From positions 69,274,931 through 69,338,930 of the forward strand of contig CM053146.1 in assembly GCA_028571685.1 (NCBI GenBank): DNA of 64,000 bases, read 5' to 3'. This document shows, piece by piece, positions 55,300-64,000 of the stretch (positions within the stretch are counted from its first letter, which is position 1; each line of letters opens with the position of its first letter). The position numbers and the translations under genes were made by a program. The notes beneath the pieces are model-generated. The model worked only from the letters and a program-made list of their open reading frames with translations. It had not been told where the DNA came from and ran no database searches. The DNA comes from Heterohyrax brucei. Lineage: Eukaryota > Chordata > Mammalia > Hyracoidea > Procaviidae.

Positions 55300-58200
55300 G
55301 TGGATTACACAACTTTTAAATACATTTAAAAGCCTTATCATTCCCCAAGTTTGAGAAAAACCTCACTAATATCATTAGAACATACCAGGTCTCCTTTTCC
55401 ATATTCATTTTATGTACACTGATCAGCTCATTCTTTTCAAATGCCAGGGATGTATTGCTCTCTGGAGGAACTTCAGTACCCAGCAGTCTTTAATGTAAAA
55501 GGCAAACCTTTCCACTAATGAGCAGTTTGTCTAGTGTTCTTAACCTTATCAGCAGCTCCTCAAGTGATAAAAGCTTAACTATTATGCACCGAAAGGTGTT
55601 GATAATTCTCAATCTTCGTGCAGAAAATGGCTCTTTGTCACTTCTTAGAATCTACTCTTAAACTTAGCAGACTGCTTACAAATTACCTTTCCTGTTCTGC
55701 AAAGCAGTCAGCTGGAAGTATTGGTGGGCCGGCAGCAGGTGGAGCCTACTTTTATCAGAACAAGAATGATACCTGCTGCTTAGTAGAAAAAGAGCCATCT
55801 GCAGTTTAATGATGTAGACCTATCCCGGGAAATGGACTGGATTCAGAGACAAAATAAAGAAAAGAAGCAGGAGGAAAATAACAAAACGAAACAAAAACCA
55901 GCAAAGATGAGATTGAGTATTAAAGACTGTACAAATATATAGAATTGGAGTCTGGAGGGGGCTTTACTAACTTGTACATTAGTGCATAGTGACTAGAAAT
56001 ATTTCTTTCCTTCAGTACTCAGAATCCCTGACCACACTGGGTCCTAAAAAGTGGGCCCACAGCTCATGGGACCTTTCCTCTACCAGCGTGACGGAATGAA
56101 GAATGCAGGACAACATTGTCTCCGTGTTGCTGCAAAAGAAACAATAAAAGCTTGATCAGCTGAATGCTTAAATATGGCTGAATGTTTGATGAGATGAAGA
56201 TGTAATTTTGTCTATGCTCCCTACGGATCTGGATTAAATATGACTACAGGGCCTAATCAAATAGCTAGTCACTGAACAACGGTCCCAACTGCATTTTTCA
56301 TTCTAGGCATGCCTTTCTCCCTCCTCCCCTCCTCCAAGTACATTACTTATTCACTGGTTTGTCAGCAGTGTGCATTATTAGCGCTTGAGAGATAAAACTT
56401 TAAGTGTTGCTCCCAATTAGCACAACAGTGACCACGCACCATGCTCTGTGCTTAATGCCTGCTCTCGGAGAGGAGCTGGTTTTGAAGGTCTGAGGTGGAG
56501 GAGAAAAAAAGGAAACAGCTTAAGCATTCATTCTGAGTGGAGAGACAGCTCCTATTAACATTTAACGGCGTTTGTGCAACTCGGTGCCGAGGTTATGATG
56601 CAAATGAGGAGGAATTAAAAGTGGCCAGGGGTTTGTCATTGATGGATTGCAGTCTGGCGGTGTTCACACTTCTGCCGTGTCCATCAGAAGCGATTACTGT
56701 GTAATTAAACCTTATTTCTCTACTCTTCAGTGCATAGTTACTTGGTGAATGTAACCATCATCTAAAAAAGCTACCAAAATGCTTTAGCATTTAGTCTAGC
56801 AGTCATTTCCCTAGCTTGTGTCAGATATAACCATCAGACGGTGCAAAAGAACTGTCACTTTTAATAAGAGGCAAAAAATTAAATGAAACAGTATGCTTAT
56901 TACAGGAAAATTAGGCGTTCAAGTGGTAGAGTCCTTTTCTGCTATTTGCATAATTTATTCTTTTTTGTCCCTCACACCAGAAGCTTCAGGCAATTTTCTT
57001 CACATTTAAATAGATCGCACATTTAAGGCTACTTAAGGAAAATTATCACTTTGCATATTTTAATTGTTGTAAAGAAAGTGAATAGAAGAGGTCTGCAGCT
57101 TGGACTCTTGAGTCGGTCAGATGCTCAACTGTCTGATTCTGGAGCTCCCCACTGCTGCACTAGAGATAACCCGGCAGTTCACAGCCGTCCACTTGCATTT
57201 CATCAGCATGCAAATGCAGCTCCAAGCACTACAATAAGTGGATCTTTGATATTTACAAACTAGCCACTAATAACTAAAACGTAATTTGTTTGACATACTT
57301 TCGATTCTCTTATCGCTCTGCCTTTTTGTTTTTCTGTTCTTTGTAAGAGCTAAACTTGATAAGTCCTTTAGGTTTAGAAAAACTAAGAGGCAGTCCGCTC
57401 AAACCAGAGAATATTCTACAGGTTCTGGAGATATGATTTGTTGGAAATATCGTGTCAGTCCGTTTATTTTAGCAAGGCAATCAATATTTTATTTTGAGTT
57501 CTTTTGTTTAATTTGAACTCACTGCTAACCAAATGAAAAATTCAAATTAGAATGGTGGTTAAAAAAAAAAAAAACACAACAAAAAACTCATTACTCCAGA
57601 ATTATTATATCAGAACATAGTGTTTCCAATGAATGATTCCGTTACCTAGGGAAGAATGTAACATTTCACTATACTTGCATCGTAATTCAAAGGATGAGAG
57701 CAACAGTATAGAACATTGCAGAGTGGTCAATGGGCTAATGCCTGTACAAACTGTTAATTCTGAAACCAGCAAAAAGTTTAAAGGAGATTCCAGTGAAAAC
57801 TTTGATCAAAACATATCTGGCTAAGTTTTCAACTTTAATGGGTTAAAAACTCTCAGTGGTATAATTTATTTAGTTTTCATTACTAATTAAAAAAAAAAAT
57901 TCCAAAGAGACAGAAAAGTGAAGTCTTTATTTTGACAAGACAGCAATGCTCTATATTAAGATGTGAATTTGATTAACTCAGCAACACTTTTGTTTAATTG
58001 CAAACAATTATATGTTCCCTTTGGCTACTGGTCATTTTCATTTACAATGCCATTGTCCTCCTTAAGTGCAAACGCTAAACACTAATGAATGTCTGAGGGA
58101 CTGCAGTTAGCACACACTTGTAGACACTAAGCAAACATTTGTCTTTAAAAGTAAGTGCAGTAGGTCTTAGTTTACAAAAACTATCAGTCTATAGCAAAGT

Positions 58201-59390
58201 AATATAAAACAGCACATTATAGAGACAGAGAAAAGGTCAGAGTAAGATATGAACTTATAATTTGGGAAAAAACATTATCTTTTTGACTTGATAGGACTTT
58301 CAGCATGATCTTTATGCTTTGGATTCTGAAATCTAGTACAGCATTATTTTAAACTGCAAAAGGATTTTCCTTTTTTTTTTTTTTTACCTTTGAAACAATG
58401 ATAGTATGTCATGATTTTTTCAAAGGTGTGTATGACTTTTTTGCTTATTATTTCTCTTACAGTACTTAATGGGATAAGTAAATCTTGAAAACAGCAGAGA
58501 ATTTTTAGAATGTTTTTAACAATTTTAAAGGGGAATATAAAGCTAAAATCACATCTGACTAGCACATTGAGTGGGAAATGAAAGAAGTTATTTTTAGGAA
58601 CACTCTGCATAACTAAGCCCTTTGCTAAATCAGTTGAGTGAAAATTTCTCATTTTGATTTTTTCCTTTTTCTCACTTTTGGAGGTGAGTTTCAACCTGTT
58701 GCTGTCCAAGAAAACATATTTAAAAGAGGAATTGCAAATATTTTTGACTCCACTGATCATTCATGCTCCCCCAACTACAAAAACGACAGTAGCCAGTAAC
58801 AGGTGACCTCTAAACATTGCTGAATATGTCAGAGATCAAATGCAGTAATACAGATTTCTGAACATAGTCCCCCCGACCTCCCCCCCCCTTTTTTTTTACT
58901 TTTTAACATAGAATTGCTTTTTGTGGTTGGAAATGGAAGATCTGTATTTTAGATAATGCATTGGAGGTAGAAATAAAGTGTTACCTCCTTATGATGCAAT
59001 TTATGCCTTTAATAGCACTTTATAATGAGGGATGGCACAATGTGAGATGAAGATGAAAGGGAAATTGAAAAGTGTATTTCTTCTGAGAAGTTGTCAAGGA
59101 TTCGTTTATGTTCATAATACTCTTTTTGTTTTTTAAAGTTTGCTTCCTTCTGGATAATGGGGGATAATAATAATGTACCTAAGTCTTGGGTTCTAGGATG
59201 AGGGTTAATTGCAAATAAAGTTGGCACTGTATCCTGCATGGTATAACCAGTAAATGTAGACTGTTATTAGTAAAGAAAAATAAAAATAAAAACCTGACTA
59301 AAGTTGTCAGTCTGATAGGTCAAAACTGGAATCCAGAAAGTTCTGACACCTAATATATTATGTTATGCCACTCTTAACTTTTAAGGACGA
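55300..59390. other. Nearly repeat-free interval with enhancer-like stretches
   Basis: The longest part of the window in which I recognise no SINE, L1, RTE or LTR. Small frames (55618-55809, 57051-57263, 57286-57516, 57633-57824, 58344-58760) have no motifs or splice context that I can support. 56200-57260 is compositionally richer and carries three octamer motifs. T- and C-runs at 58368-58386 and 58870-58898 are simple sequence. No gene called. Confidence 0.5.
56598..57215. promoter_or_regulatory. Cluster of three POU octamer motifs
   Basis: ATGCAAAT at 56598-56605 and 57208-57215, and its reverse ATTTGCAT at 56944-56951. The region also has several TAAT cores (e.g. 'gtgtaattaaacc' near 56700), a TCAAGTGG near 56918 and a second near-octamer 'tttgcatat' near 57053. 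Octamers bind POU-domain factors. A regulatory role is inferred from clustering only. Confidence 0.4.
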
Positions 59391-59394
59391 CTGT

Positions 59395-59451
59395 CGGATC
59401 CAACTTGACGGCACTTGACTATCATAGACTTGACGGCAATGGGCTTGGCTT
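59395..59451 (+). repeat. SINE-tail fragment with internal duplication
   Basis: 'gtcggatccaacttgacggc' continues to cacttgac; then 'acttgacggcaatgggcttg' and gctt. The block acttgacggca occurs twice, about 26 bp apart. It is the cttggctt tail type also found at 32.37, 33.82 and 35.28 kb. Confidence 0.65.
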
Positions 59452-59521
59452 CGTATTTTTCTATCACGGCTTCTGAACACTGCCTATCTTGACACGTGGG
59501 TCAGATGGAACTTTAGGCAGT

Positions 59522-59770
59522 ATAATGTAATGATAAAGAATGTGGCCATTTGAGTGAGTAAAAACTAAGTTAAAATTCTGGTTCCACTTTTACTGTCTGT
59601 TTCATTTTGGCTGGCTTGGCTTCATTTTGAATAAATTACCCAATTTGCTAAGTCCAAGTTTTTTTCTCTGAAAAATGAAGATCTGTCTCACAGGGCTTTT
59701 GAAAAGATTCCAGATAAATAAAACACTTAGCACTGAGCTAAGTTCATTACCTGAAGGGGTCATTGTTATC
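59522..59770 (+). repeat. MIR, + strand
   Basis: 'gataaagaatgtggccattt', 'taaaattctggttccacttt', 'aataaattacccaatttgc' and 'tctcacagggcttttgaaaa' match MIR order, with 'ggctggcttggcttc' inside. Confidence 0.6.
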
Positions 59771-60195
59771 ACTGTTATAACTATGGCATAGCATCTTCAC
59801 CTTTTTATATAGATATCTATGATGATGTATAGTGTACACTTTGCCTTAGTAATATCTTTCCTTATTAAGAATAATGAATTATGATAGAAAGTTATACAGT
59901 TGCTTTAATAATGTAAACTCAAATTCATCACTTCTTGATATAGCTAGGAGGTTCTTAAATATGTATTTGTGTAGTATACTTCATGTTTTCAAACATGAAA
60001 CCTATGGTTTTATTAGATTCTAAACAATTTTTTGTCCTAGCAGTAGGCATTGTGTCGTAAATAGCATTGCCTCTTTTTTTTTTTTAACTAGTTTGCTAAT
60101 TTTAATTTGGCATTTTTCTAAAAATAATTGGCTTTTCGTTTATTGAGACTGAATATCTGTGAACAATTAACACTTAGTCTTAATATTTTTTTTTT

Positions 60196-60354
60196 GGTTT
60201 GGTTATACCATGGCCTTCACATATACAGAATTAGGTTAGCTTGGAAGAATTGGTAGAAATTATTGTCTAAGGCTCATGATAGCTGCCTGGTGAGTTCTGT
60301 GTCTTATGCTATTTACAGAGCTGTGTAGATGAAATGTGTTAGAATGAGTAAATA
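60196..60354 (+). repeat. Local duplicate block, copy 1
   Basis: About 159 bp starting after a T-run ('tttttggtttggttatacc') and ending 'gtgttagaatgagtaaata'. Clearly similar to 61471-61628 on the same strand. Confidence 0.8.
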
Positions 60355-60551
60355 ACCCTAATGAAGATATTTGTTTACTAGATTTACCATCCCAAAGACC
60401 TTCAATTTTATTTAAATGTCACAATAATATGATTAGCTCTTTACATTTTCTAGATTCGAGAGACTAGCATGGAAAATTCCAAACCCAACTGCATCTACAC
60501 AAGCGTATTTAATTATAGCTGCTTCCTCTTTTTTAACTGTAGTCTCTGTAG

Positions 60552-60603
60552 TGTCCCTATAAGTCAGAATCAACTCCGTGGCAGTAGGTTTGGTTTGGTT
60601 GTT
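60552..60603 (+). repeat. AfroSINE 3' tail fragment
   Basis: 'tccctataagtcagaatcaa', 'ctccgtggcagtagg', then 'tttggtttggtt'. Only the 3' end is present. Confidence 0.75.
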
Positions 60604-61309
60604 TGTCATCACAAAAAGTGATGTCATTTGTGTTGTTATTCTGAAGACATGAAACAATTTTGTGACTTATGTATTAGGGAAAATAAAGGTATTGGACCAA
60701 TTATTTGATAATAAAAATATTTACATAATGATGAAACTCATTTAGTTCATGTATTTTCTTTCGGGTCTTCTTCACACTCTTTCAACTTTGAAGTTTGAAA
60801 AGTTAAAGATAACAACGAACATAAGTAAAATATAAAATGGGAGAAATGTGATGAATATACCTCCCAGAATTGTTATCAATGGTATTTATAATGGGTCAAT
60901 TAGGATTTTAGTCAGTATACAATTAACTCATCCAACCTTTAAAAAAAATTCATATCTAAAATTTTATTAATTCTGCCCTTAAGAAACTCTTCAATGATCA
61001 TCCAACCGTATTTATCATAGGTGAACTAACATTCTATAAGAAAAGAAGTAGTACAGATTTAGATTCTCCAGCTTTACAAACCATGTGAAATCATGTAATT
61101 AAGTGGTTCAGCTTTTGGTCAGGAAAGCAACAAAGTTCTAAGTGATAATATAAATGTCTCAGGAAAAGGTTAGATTCCAGTGGTGAGGAAAGACAAGTGT
61201 GTCACTTTGGCTGTTGACTTTCTCTTATAATAAAAACTTAACTACTATAGCAATGTATTGATTTATTAATAATGCAGGCTCCATTTTCAGTTAATTATTT
61301 AACTTGCCT
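60604..61309. other. AT-rich DNA, no feature recognised
   Basis: No coding or repeat signal beyond A/T runs. Confidence 0.45.
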
Positions 61310-61470
61310 ACCCTGGTGGCATAGTAGGTAAGTGGTCTGCTACCCAAAAGGTTGGCAGTTCAAATCCACCAGGCACTCCTTGGAAACTATTGGGCAGTTG
61401 TGCTCTGACCTAGAGCGTCACCATGAGTTGGGATCAACTCGACAGCAGTGTTTTTTTTTTTTTTTTTTTT
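61310..61470 (+). repeat. AfroSINE, well preserved, T-rich tail
   Basis: 'accctggtggcatagtaggt', 'aggttggcagttcaaatcca', 'gtcaccatgagttgggatca' and 'actcgacagcagtg', then 20 T. It has an unusually clean head and CpG-containing tail. It directly abuts the duplicated block at 61471. Confidence 0.9.
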
Positions 61471-61628
61471 GGTTATACTGTAGTCTTCAGAAATACAGCA
61501 GAAATAGGTTAGCTTGTAAGAATTGGTAGAAATTATTATCTAAAGCTCATGATAGCTGCCTGGTAAGTTCTGTGTCTTAGCACTGTTTACAGAGCTGTGT
61601 AGATGAAATGTGTTAGAATGGGTAAATA
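61471..61628 (+). repeat. Local duplicate block, copy 2
   Basis: Second copy of 60196-60354, roughly 88-90% identical by eye, joined directly to the T-rich tail of the SINE. Confidence 0.8.
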
Positions 61629-62227
61629 TTTGGTTGTCCAATTTGACTTGTACATAGATGAAGCCTTAAATCTTTTTCCTGGCATTATTAGAATAACTTG
61701 GCTAACCATCAAGTAACACACTTATATAATAAGGCATTTAACACAAAATAAATGTAAATGTTATCATTTGGGTATTTTATTCATTACACCATATTTCCAA
61801 ATAATTTTTTTTTCTATTCACTAATTTTCGCTAAAAATGGAGTAATATTGAAGGAAGGGTGAGCGGCAAAAAGAGGATCTAAAACATATATATATCATCT
61901 CAGTTTATCACATCAGTTACTTCTTTTCATTTTTATGACACCAACATTTATTAAAGATGTTTATATCAAATTGCCCTCCGTGCGCAGTCCATTGGAACTG
62001 AAAGCTCTGTGCTTACGTAGTTGTTTAGGGTTAAGAAGATATTCTTAATAATGATTTGAAAGTAGTTGAAATGATATTGTCAATTCTGTGTCTCTTTAAT
62101 TTCTAGATGGTAGTTAAAGCACTTTTACTCACTGAGAGAAGGACCAAGATGATGACTCAGTTCCAGATGTTTTCTTGAATTTCCTGTAGAACTGGAGTTC
62201 TTTTGTGGGATAAAAACATTTCTACCC
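61629..62227. other. AT-rich DNA, no feature recognised
   Basis: No feature supported. Confidence 0.45.
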
Positions 62228-62765
62228 TGTGATGGATAAGGTTGTGTATCAACTTGGCAGGGCCATGATCTCAGTGGTTTGGCAGTTATGTAATAGTGTA
62301 GATTGGTAGTTATGTAATGGTGTAATCATCCTCCATCTTTGGCCATTGAAATAGTCATCCCTTCCCTCCAATTCTGTGATCTACTGTAAGCAGTCATTCA
62401 CTTAAAAAGGGAGATTTCTTGGGGGTGTAGCCTGCTTCCAGTATCTGTGATGTTCTGGTAAAGTCCCAGAACATCTTTGGGTTCTTGCATCTTTGGTTCT
62501 TGCATCTTTGGGTCTTGGGATATAAACCATCAGCTTGCCATGTGACCTGCTCATTCTGAGATTCACTAGTTTCCACAGCCTTGGGGGCCAGCAACCTGTC
62601 AGCTGATCTGTCAATTTGGATTTGTCAGCTCTGCTGTCACATGTGTCAGGAGAATACTCCAGTCTGATGCCTGACTGATGGATTTGAGACCTGTCAGCTT
62701 TCACAATGATGTGAGTCATTTTTTGTGTTAAATCTCTTTATATGTATGTATGTGTATATATATGT

Positions 62766-62933
62766 ACCATAACCTGTTGTTGTCAAATTGATTCTAATTT
62801 ACAGCAAACCTATAAGACAGAGTAGAACTGCCCCATAGGGTTTCACAGGGTTTCCAGTGAATGGTTGGTAGGTTCAAATTGCTGACCCTTTGGTTAGCAG
62901 TTGAGCAATCAAGCACTGTACTAACAGGGCTCC
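62766..62933 (-). repeat. AfroSINE, reverse orientation
   Basis: 'taacctgttgttgtcaaatt', 'agagtagaactgccccatag', 'tttggttagcagttgagc' and 'actaacagggctcc'. Confidence 0.87.
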
Positions 62934-62944
62934 AGTATATATCT

Positions 62945-63138
62945 AAAACCAAAAGTACCCCAAACCACTCCTATAGTCAGTTCCAACTCATAGAAATCCT
63001 TATAGGGGTTCCAAGGCTGTAAAATCTGTATAAAATTAGACTACCTCATCTTTTCCCCATGGAGCCGTTGGTGGTTTTGAACCACCAACCTTTTGGTTAG
63101 CAGTCAAATCACTTTAGCCACAGCACCATCAGGGGTCC
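62945..63138 (-). repeat. AfroSINE, reverse orientation
   Basis: 'accccaaaccactcctatag', 'ggttccaaggctgtaaaatc', 'ccaaccttttggttagcagt' and 'caccatcaggggtcc'. Immediately precedes the TA repeat. Confidence 0.87.
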
Positions 63139-63260
63139 ATATATATATAGTTCATGTATGTGTGTGTATATATATATATGTAGTTCATATATATATAGTT
63201 CATATATATACCTAGCTCATATATATATTGTTTATATATATATATAGTTCATATATATAT
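63138..63260. repeat. TA-rich microsatellite
   Basis: Imperfect (TA)n mixed with repeated 'atatagttcat' units. It is bounded by inverted SINE-head sequences, so the whole block could extrude as a hairpin. Confidence 0.88.
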
Positions 63261-63295
63261 GGACCCCTGGTGGTACAGTGGCAGTAGTTGGAAAT
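63259..63295 (+). repeat. SINE head fragment, + strand
   Basis: 'tggacccctggtggtacagt' then 'ggcagtagttgg'. It is the inverted counterpart of the SINE head ending at 63138. Confidence 0.6.
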
Positions 63296-63461
63296 GATCT
63301 CAGAATGAATACATTTGTATATATAAATATATACAGTATGAAATATAGTATGAGCTGAGATTTAATTTTCAGATCTTTTCCACATATAAATATACATATA
63401 TATATATGAGTGTATGTACACTTCACTAGTTTTGCTTCTTTAAAGAACCCAGTCTAAGACA

Positions 63462-63650
63462 TAGAACCCTAGGCAAATGATCCTCAAATCAGCAGCTTAA
63501 GCCTTCTCTGTGAGCTTGTCAGAAATACAAACACATGGGCTTCTCTATCTACTGAATCAGAATCTCTGGGCATGAGACCCAGGAAACTTTGCTTTAACAA
63601 GCTCGCAGTGTAATTCTAATGCATGTTAAAGTCTGAAAAACCCTGCCCTA
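63462..63650 (-). mobile_element. MER5-type hAT transposon, reverse orientation
   Basis: 'gatcctcaaatcagcagctt', 'gtgagcttgtcagaaataca', 'tctactgaatcagaatctct' and 'taaagtctgaaaaaccctg' are in the reverse order of MER5. About 190 bp, nonautonomous. Confidence 0.75.
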
Positions 63651-63654
63651 GGCT

Positions 63655-63745
63655 AAAAACCAAAACCAACCAACCTCCCCCCAACAAAAGAAAAGCCTTG
63701 CTGTCAAGTTGACTGACTCATAGAGACCCCAGGTGCCCTAGGCCA
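63655..63745 (-). repeat. AfroSINE 3' part, reverse orientation
   Basis: 'aaaaaccaaaaccaaccaac', 'gccttgctgtcaagttgac' and 'tgactcatagagacccc'. The head is missing. Confidence 0.7.
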
Positions 63746-64000
63746 AGGAAATGTAAAGGAAACGTATATAAAGTAGGTAAAAGGTATGTAAAATAAACGA
63801 AATGTCCTGCAGTCTAGATATGAGGCTGAAACAGTGAGGGTTATATAGTTCTCTCTCACTCTTTAGTCTGTGGCAAATATCCACTTGCTTCAGATCCTAC
63901 AGAGTTCTTAGGAAGTCTTGTAACATCACAACAGTAGTTTAAAAGAAGAAAAGAGTGATGTGTGCGTGCGTGTGGGGCAGAAAGACAAACTATGTCTTAC

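Larger units (their letters stand above)
62228..63461 (+). mobile_element. Decayed LTR (MaLR-like), interrupted by SINEs
   Basis: The left part (62228-62745) starts tgtgatggataaggttgtg and contains 'caacttggcagggccatgat' and the direct repeats 'ggcagttatgtaatagtg' and 'ggtagttatgtaatggtg'. The right part resumes at about 63405 with 'cttcactagttttgcttctt' and ends 'cagtctaagaca'. Between them are two reverse SINEs, a TA-rich microsatellite and a SINE head. No clear target duplication. The 105-aa reverse frame at 62402-62719 is a shadow with a 17-bp tandem repeat. Confidence 0.55.

Noticed and set aside
58344-58760. 138-codon - strand frame in the repeat-poor interval
   Set aside because: Lys/Phe/Ser-rich low-complexity content, ends in a poly-Lys run from a T-tract, no domain. 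Conservation would be needed to revive it.
62460-62520. 17-bp tandem repeat ('ttcttgcatctttgg' units) giving a repeated peptide in the - strand frame
   Set aside because: Slippage within a decayed LTR; the frame is a shadow.
714-63745. The many tRNA-like box A/B sequences considered as tRNA genes
   Set aside because: All belong to SINE heads followed by SINE bodies; none has a full cloverleaf with matching acceptor stem that I could see.
1-64000. Search for a novel multi-gene system
   Set aside because: All extended coding similarity is explained by L1, RTE and mariner. No cluster of intact, co-oriented genes exists in the window.

Overview
The window is AT-rich mammalian intergenic or deep-intronic DNA. 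I can support no host protein-coding exon, rRNA or tRNA gene. Nearly every open frame that looks like a protein belongs to a decayed retrotransposon. The organism is very probably an afrotherian, and an elephant is the best guess. The reason is the abundance of a tRNA-derived SINE of the AfroSINE type (about 28 whole or partial copies), together with a BovB-like RTE LINE whose 3' end matches some SINE tails, and several L1 lineages. This attribution rests on recognising repeat families, not on a database search.

Layout. 1-9.4 kb holds a SINE, an MLT1-type LTR fragment, a mariner with inverted arms (1.43-1.96 kb), an old vertebrate-type retroposon (4.43-4.71 kb) and two solo LTRs of one ~500 bp family (7.49 and 8.90 kb). 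At 10.46-12.64 kb lies a 5'-truncated L1 on the + strand. At 15.81-23.48 kb lies a full-length but decayed L1 on the - strand; a third solo LTR of the same family is inserted in its ORF2 with a perfect 5-bp target duplication. At 26-31 kb there is a SINE cluster into which a near full-length RTE (27.50-30.70 kb) inserted, splitting one SINE.

At 31-34 kb there are L1 3' UTRs nested in one another, plus a 38-bp SINE-tail insertion with a 13-bp duplication. At 34.1-39.4 kb an MLT1-type LTR was split twice, first by an RTE copy whose 5' end is inverted and then by an L1 piece that carries 5' UTR, ORF1 and the start of ORF2 but no 3' end or poly(A). At 40.91-45.89 kb lies the youngest-looking L1, 5'-truncated just upstream of ORF2, whose ORF2 has only three visible lesions.

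46-55 kb is mostly old repeats, SINEs, MIRs and one LTR nested in a SINE. About 55.3-59.4 kb is nearly repeat-free and contains a cluster of octamer (POU-type) motifs, the best candidate here for a conserved regulatory element. 59.4-64 kb returns to SINEs, a decayed LTR, a TA-rich microsatellite between inverted SINE ends, and a local ~160 bp duplication.

How the parts work together: the story is nested retroposition. L1 supplies its own machinery, and the RTE probably supplies reverse transcription for some SINEs through a shared 3' end. Insertion order can be read directly from target duplications at several places. No undescribed defence or biosynthetic system is visible. The most unusual items are the 3'-truncated L1 with a perfect duplication, the 5'-inverted RTE, the SINE-tail-only insertions and the octamer cluster.
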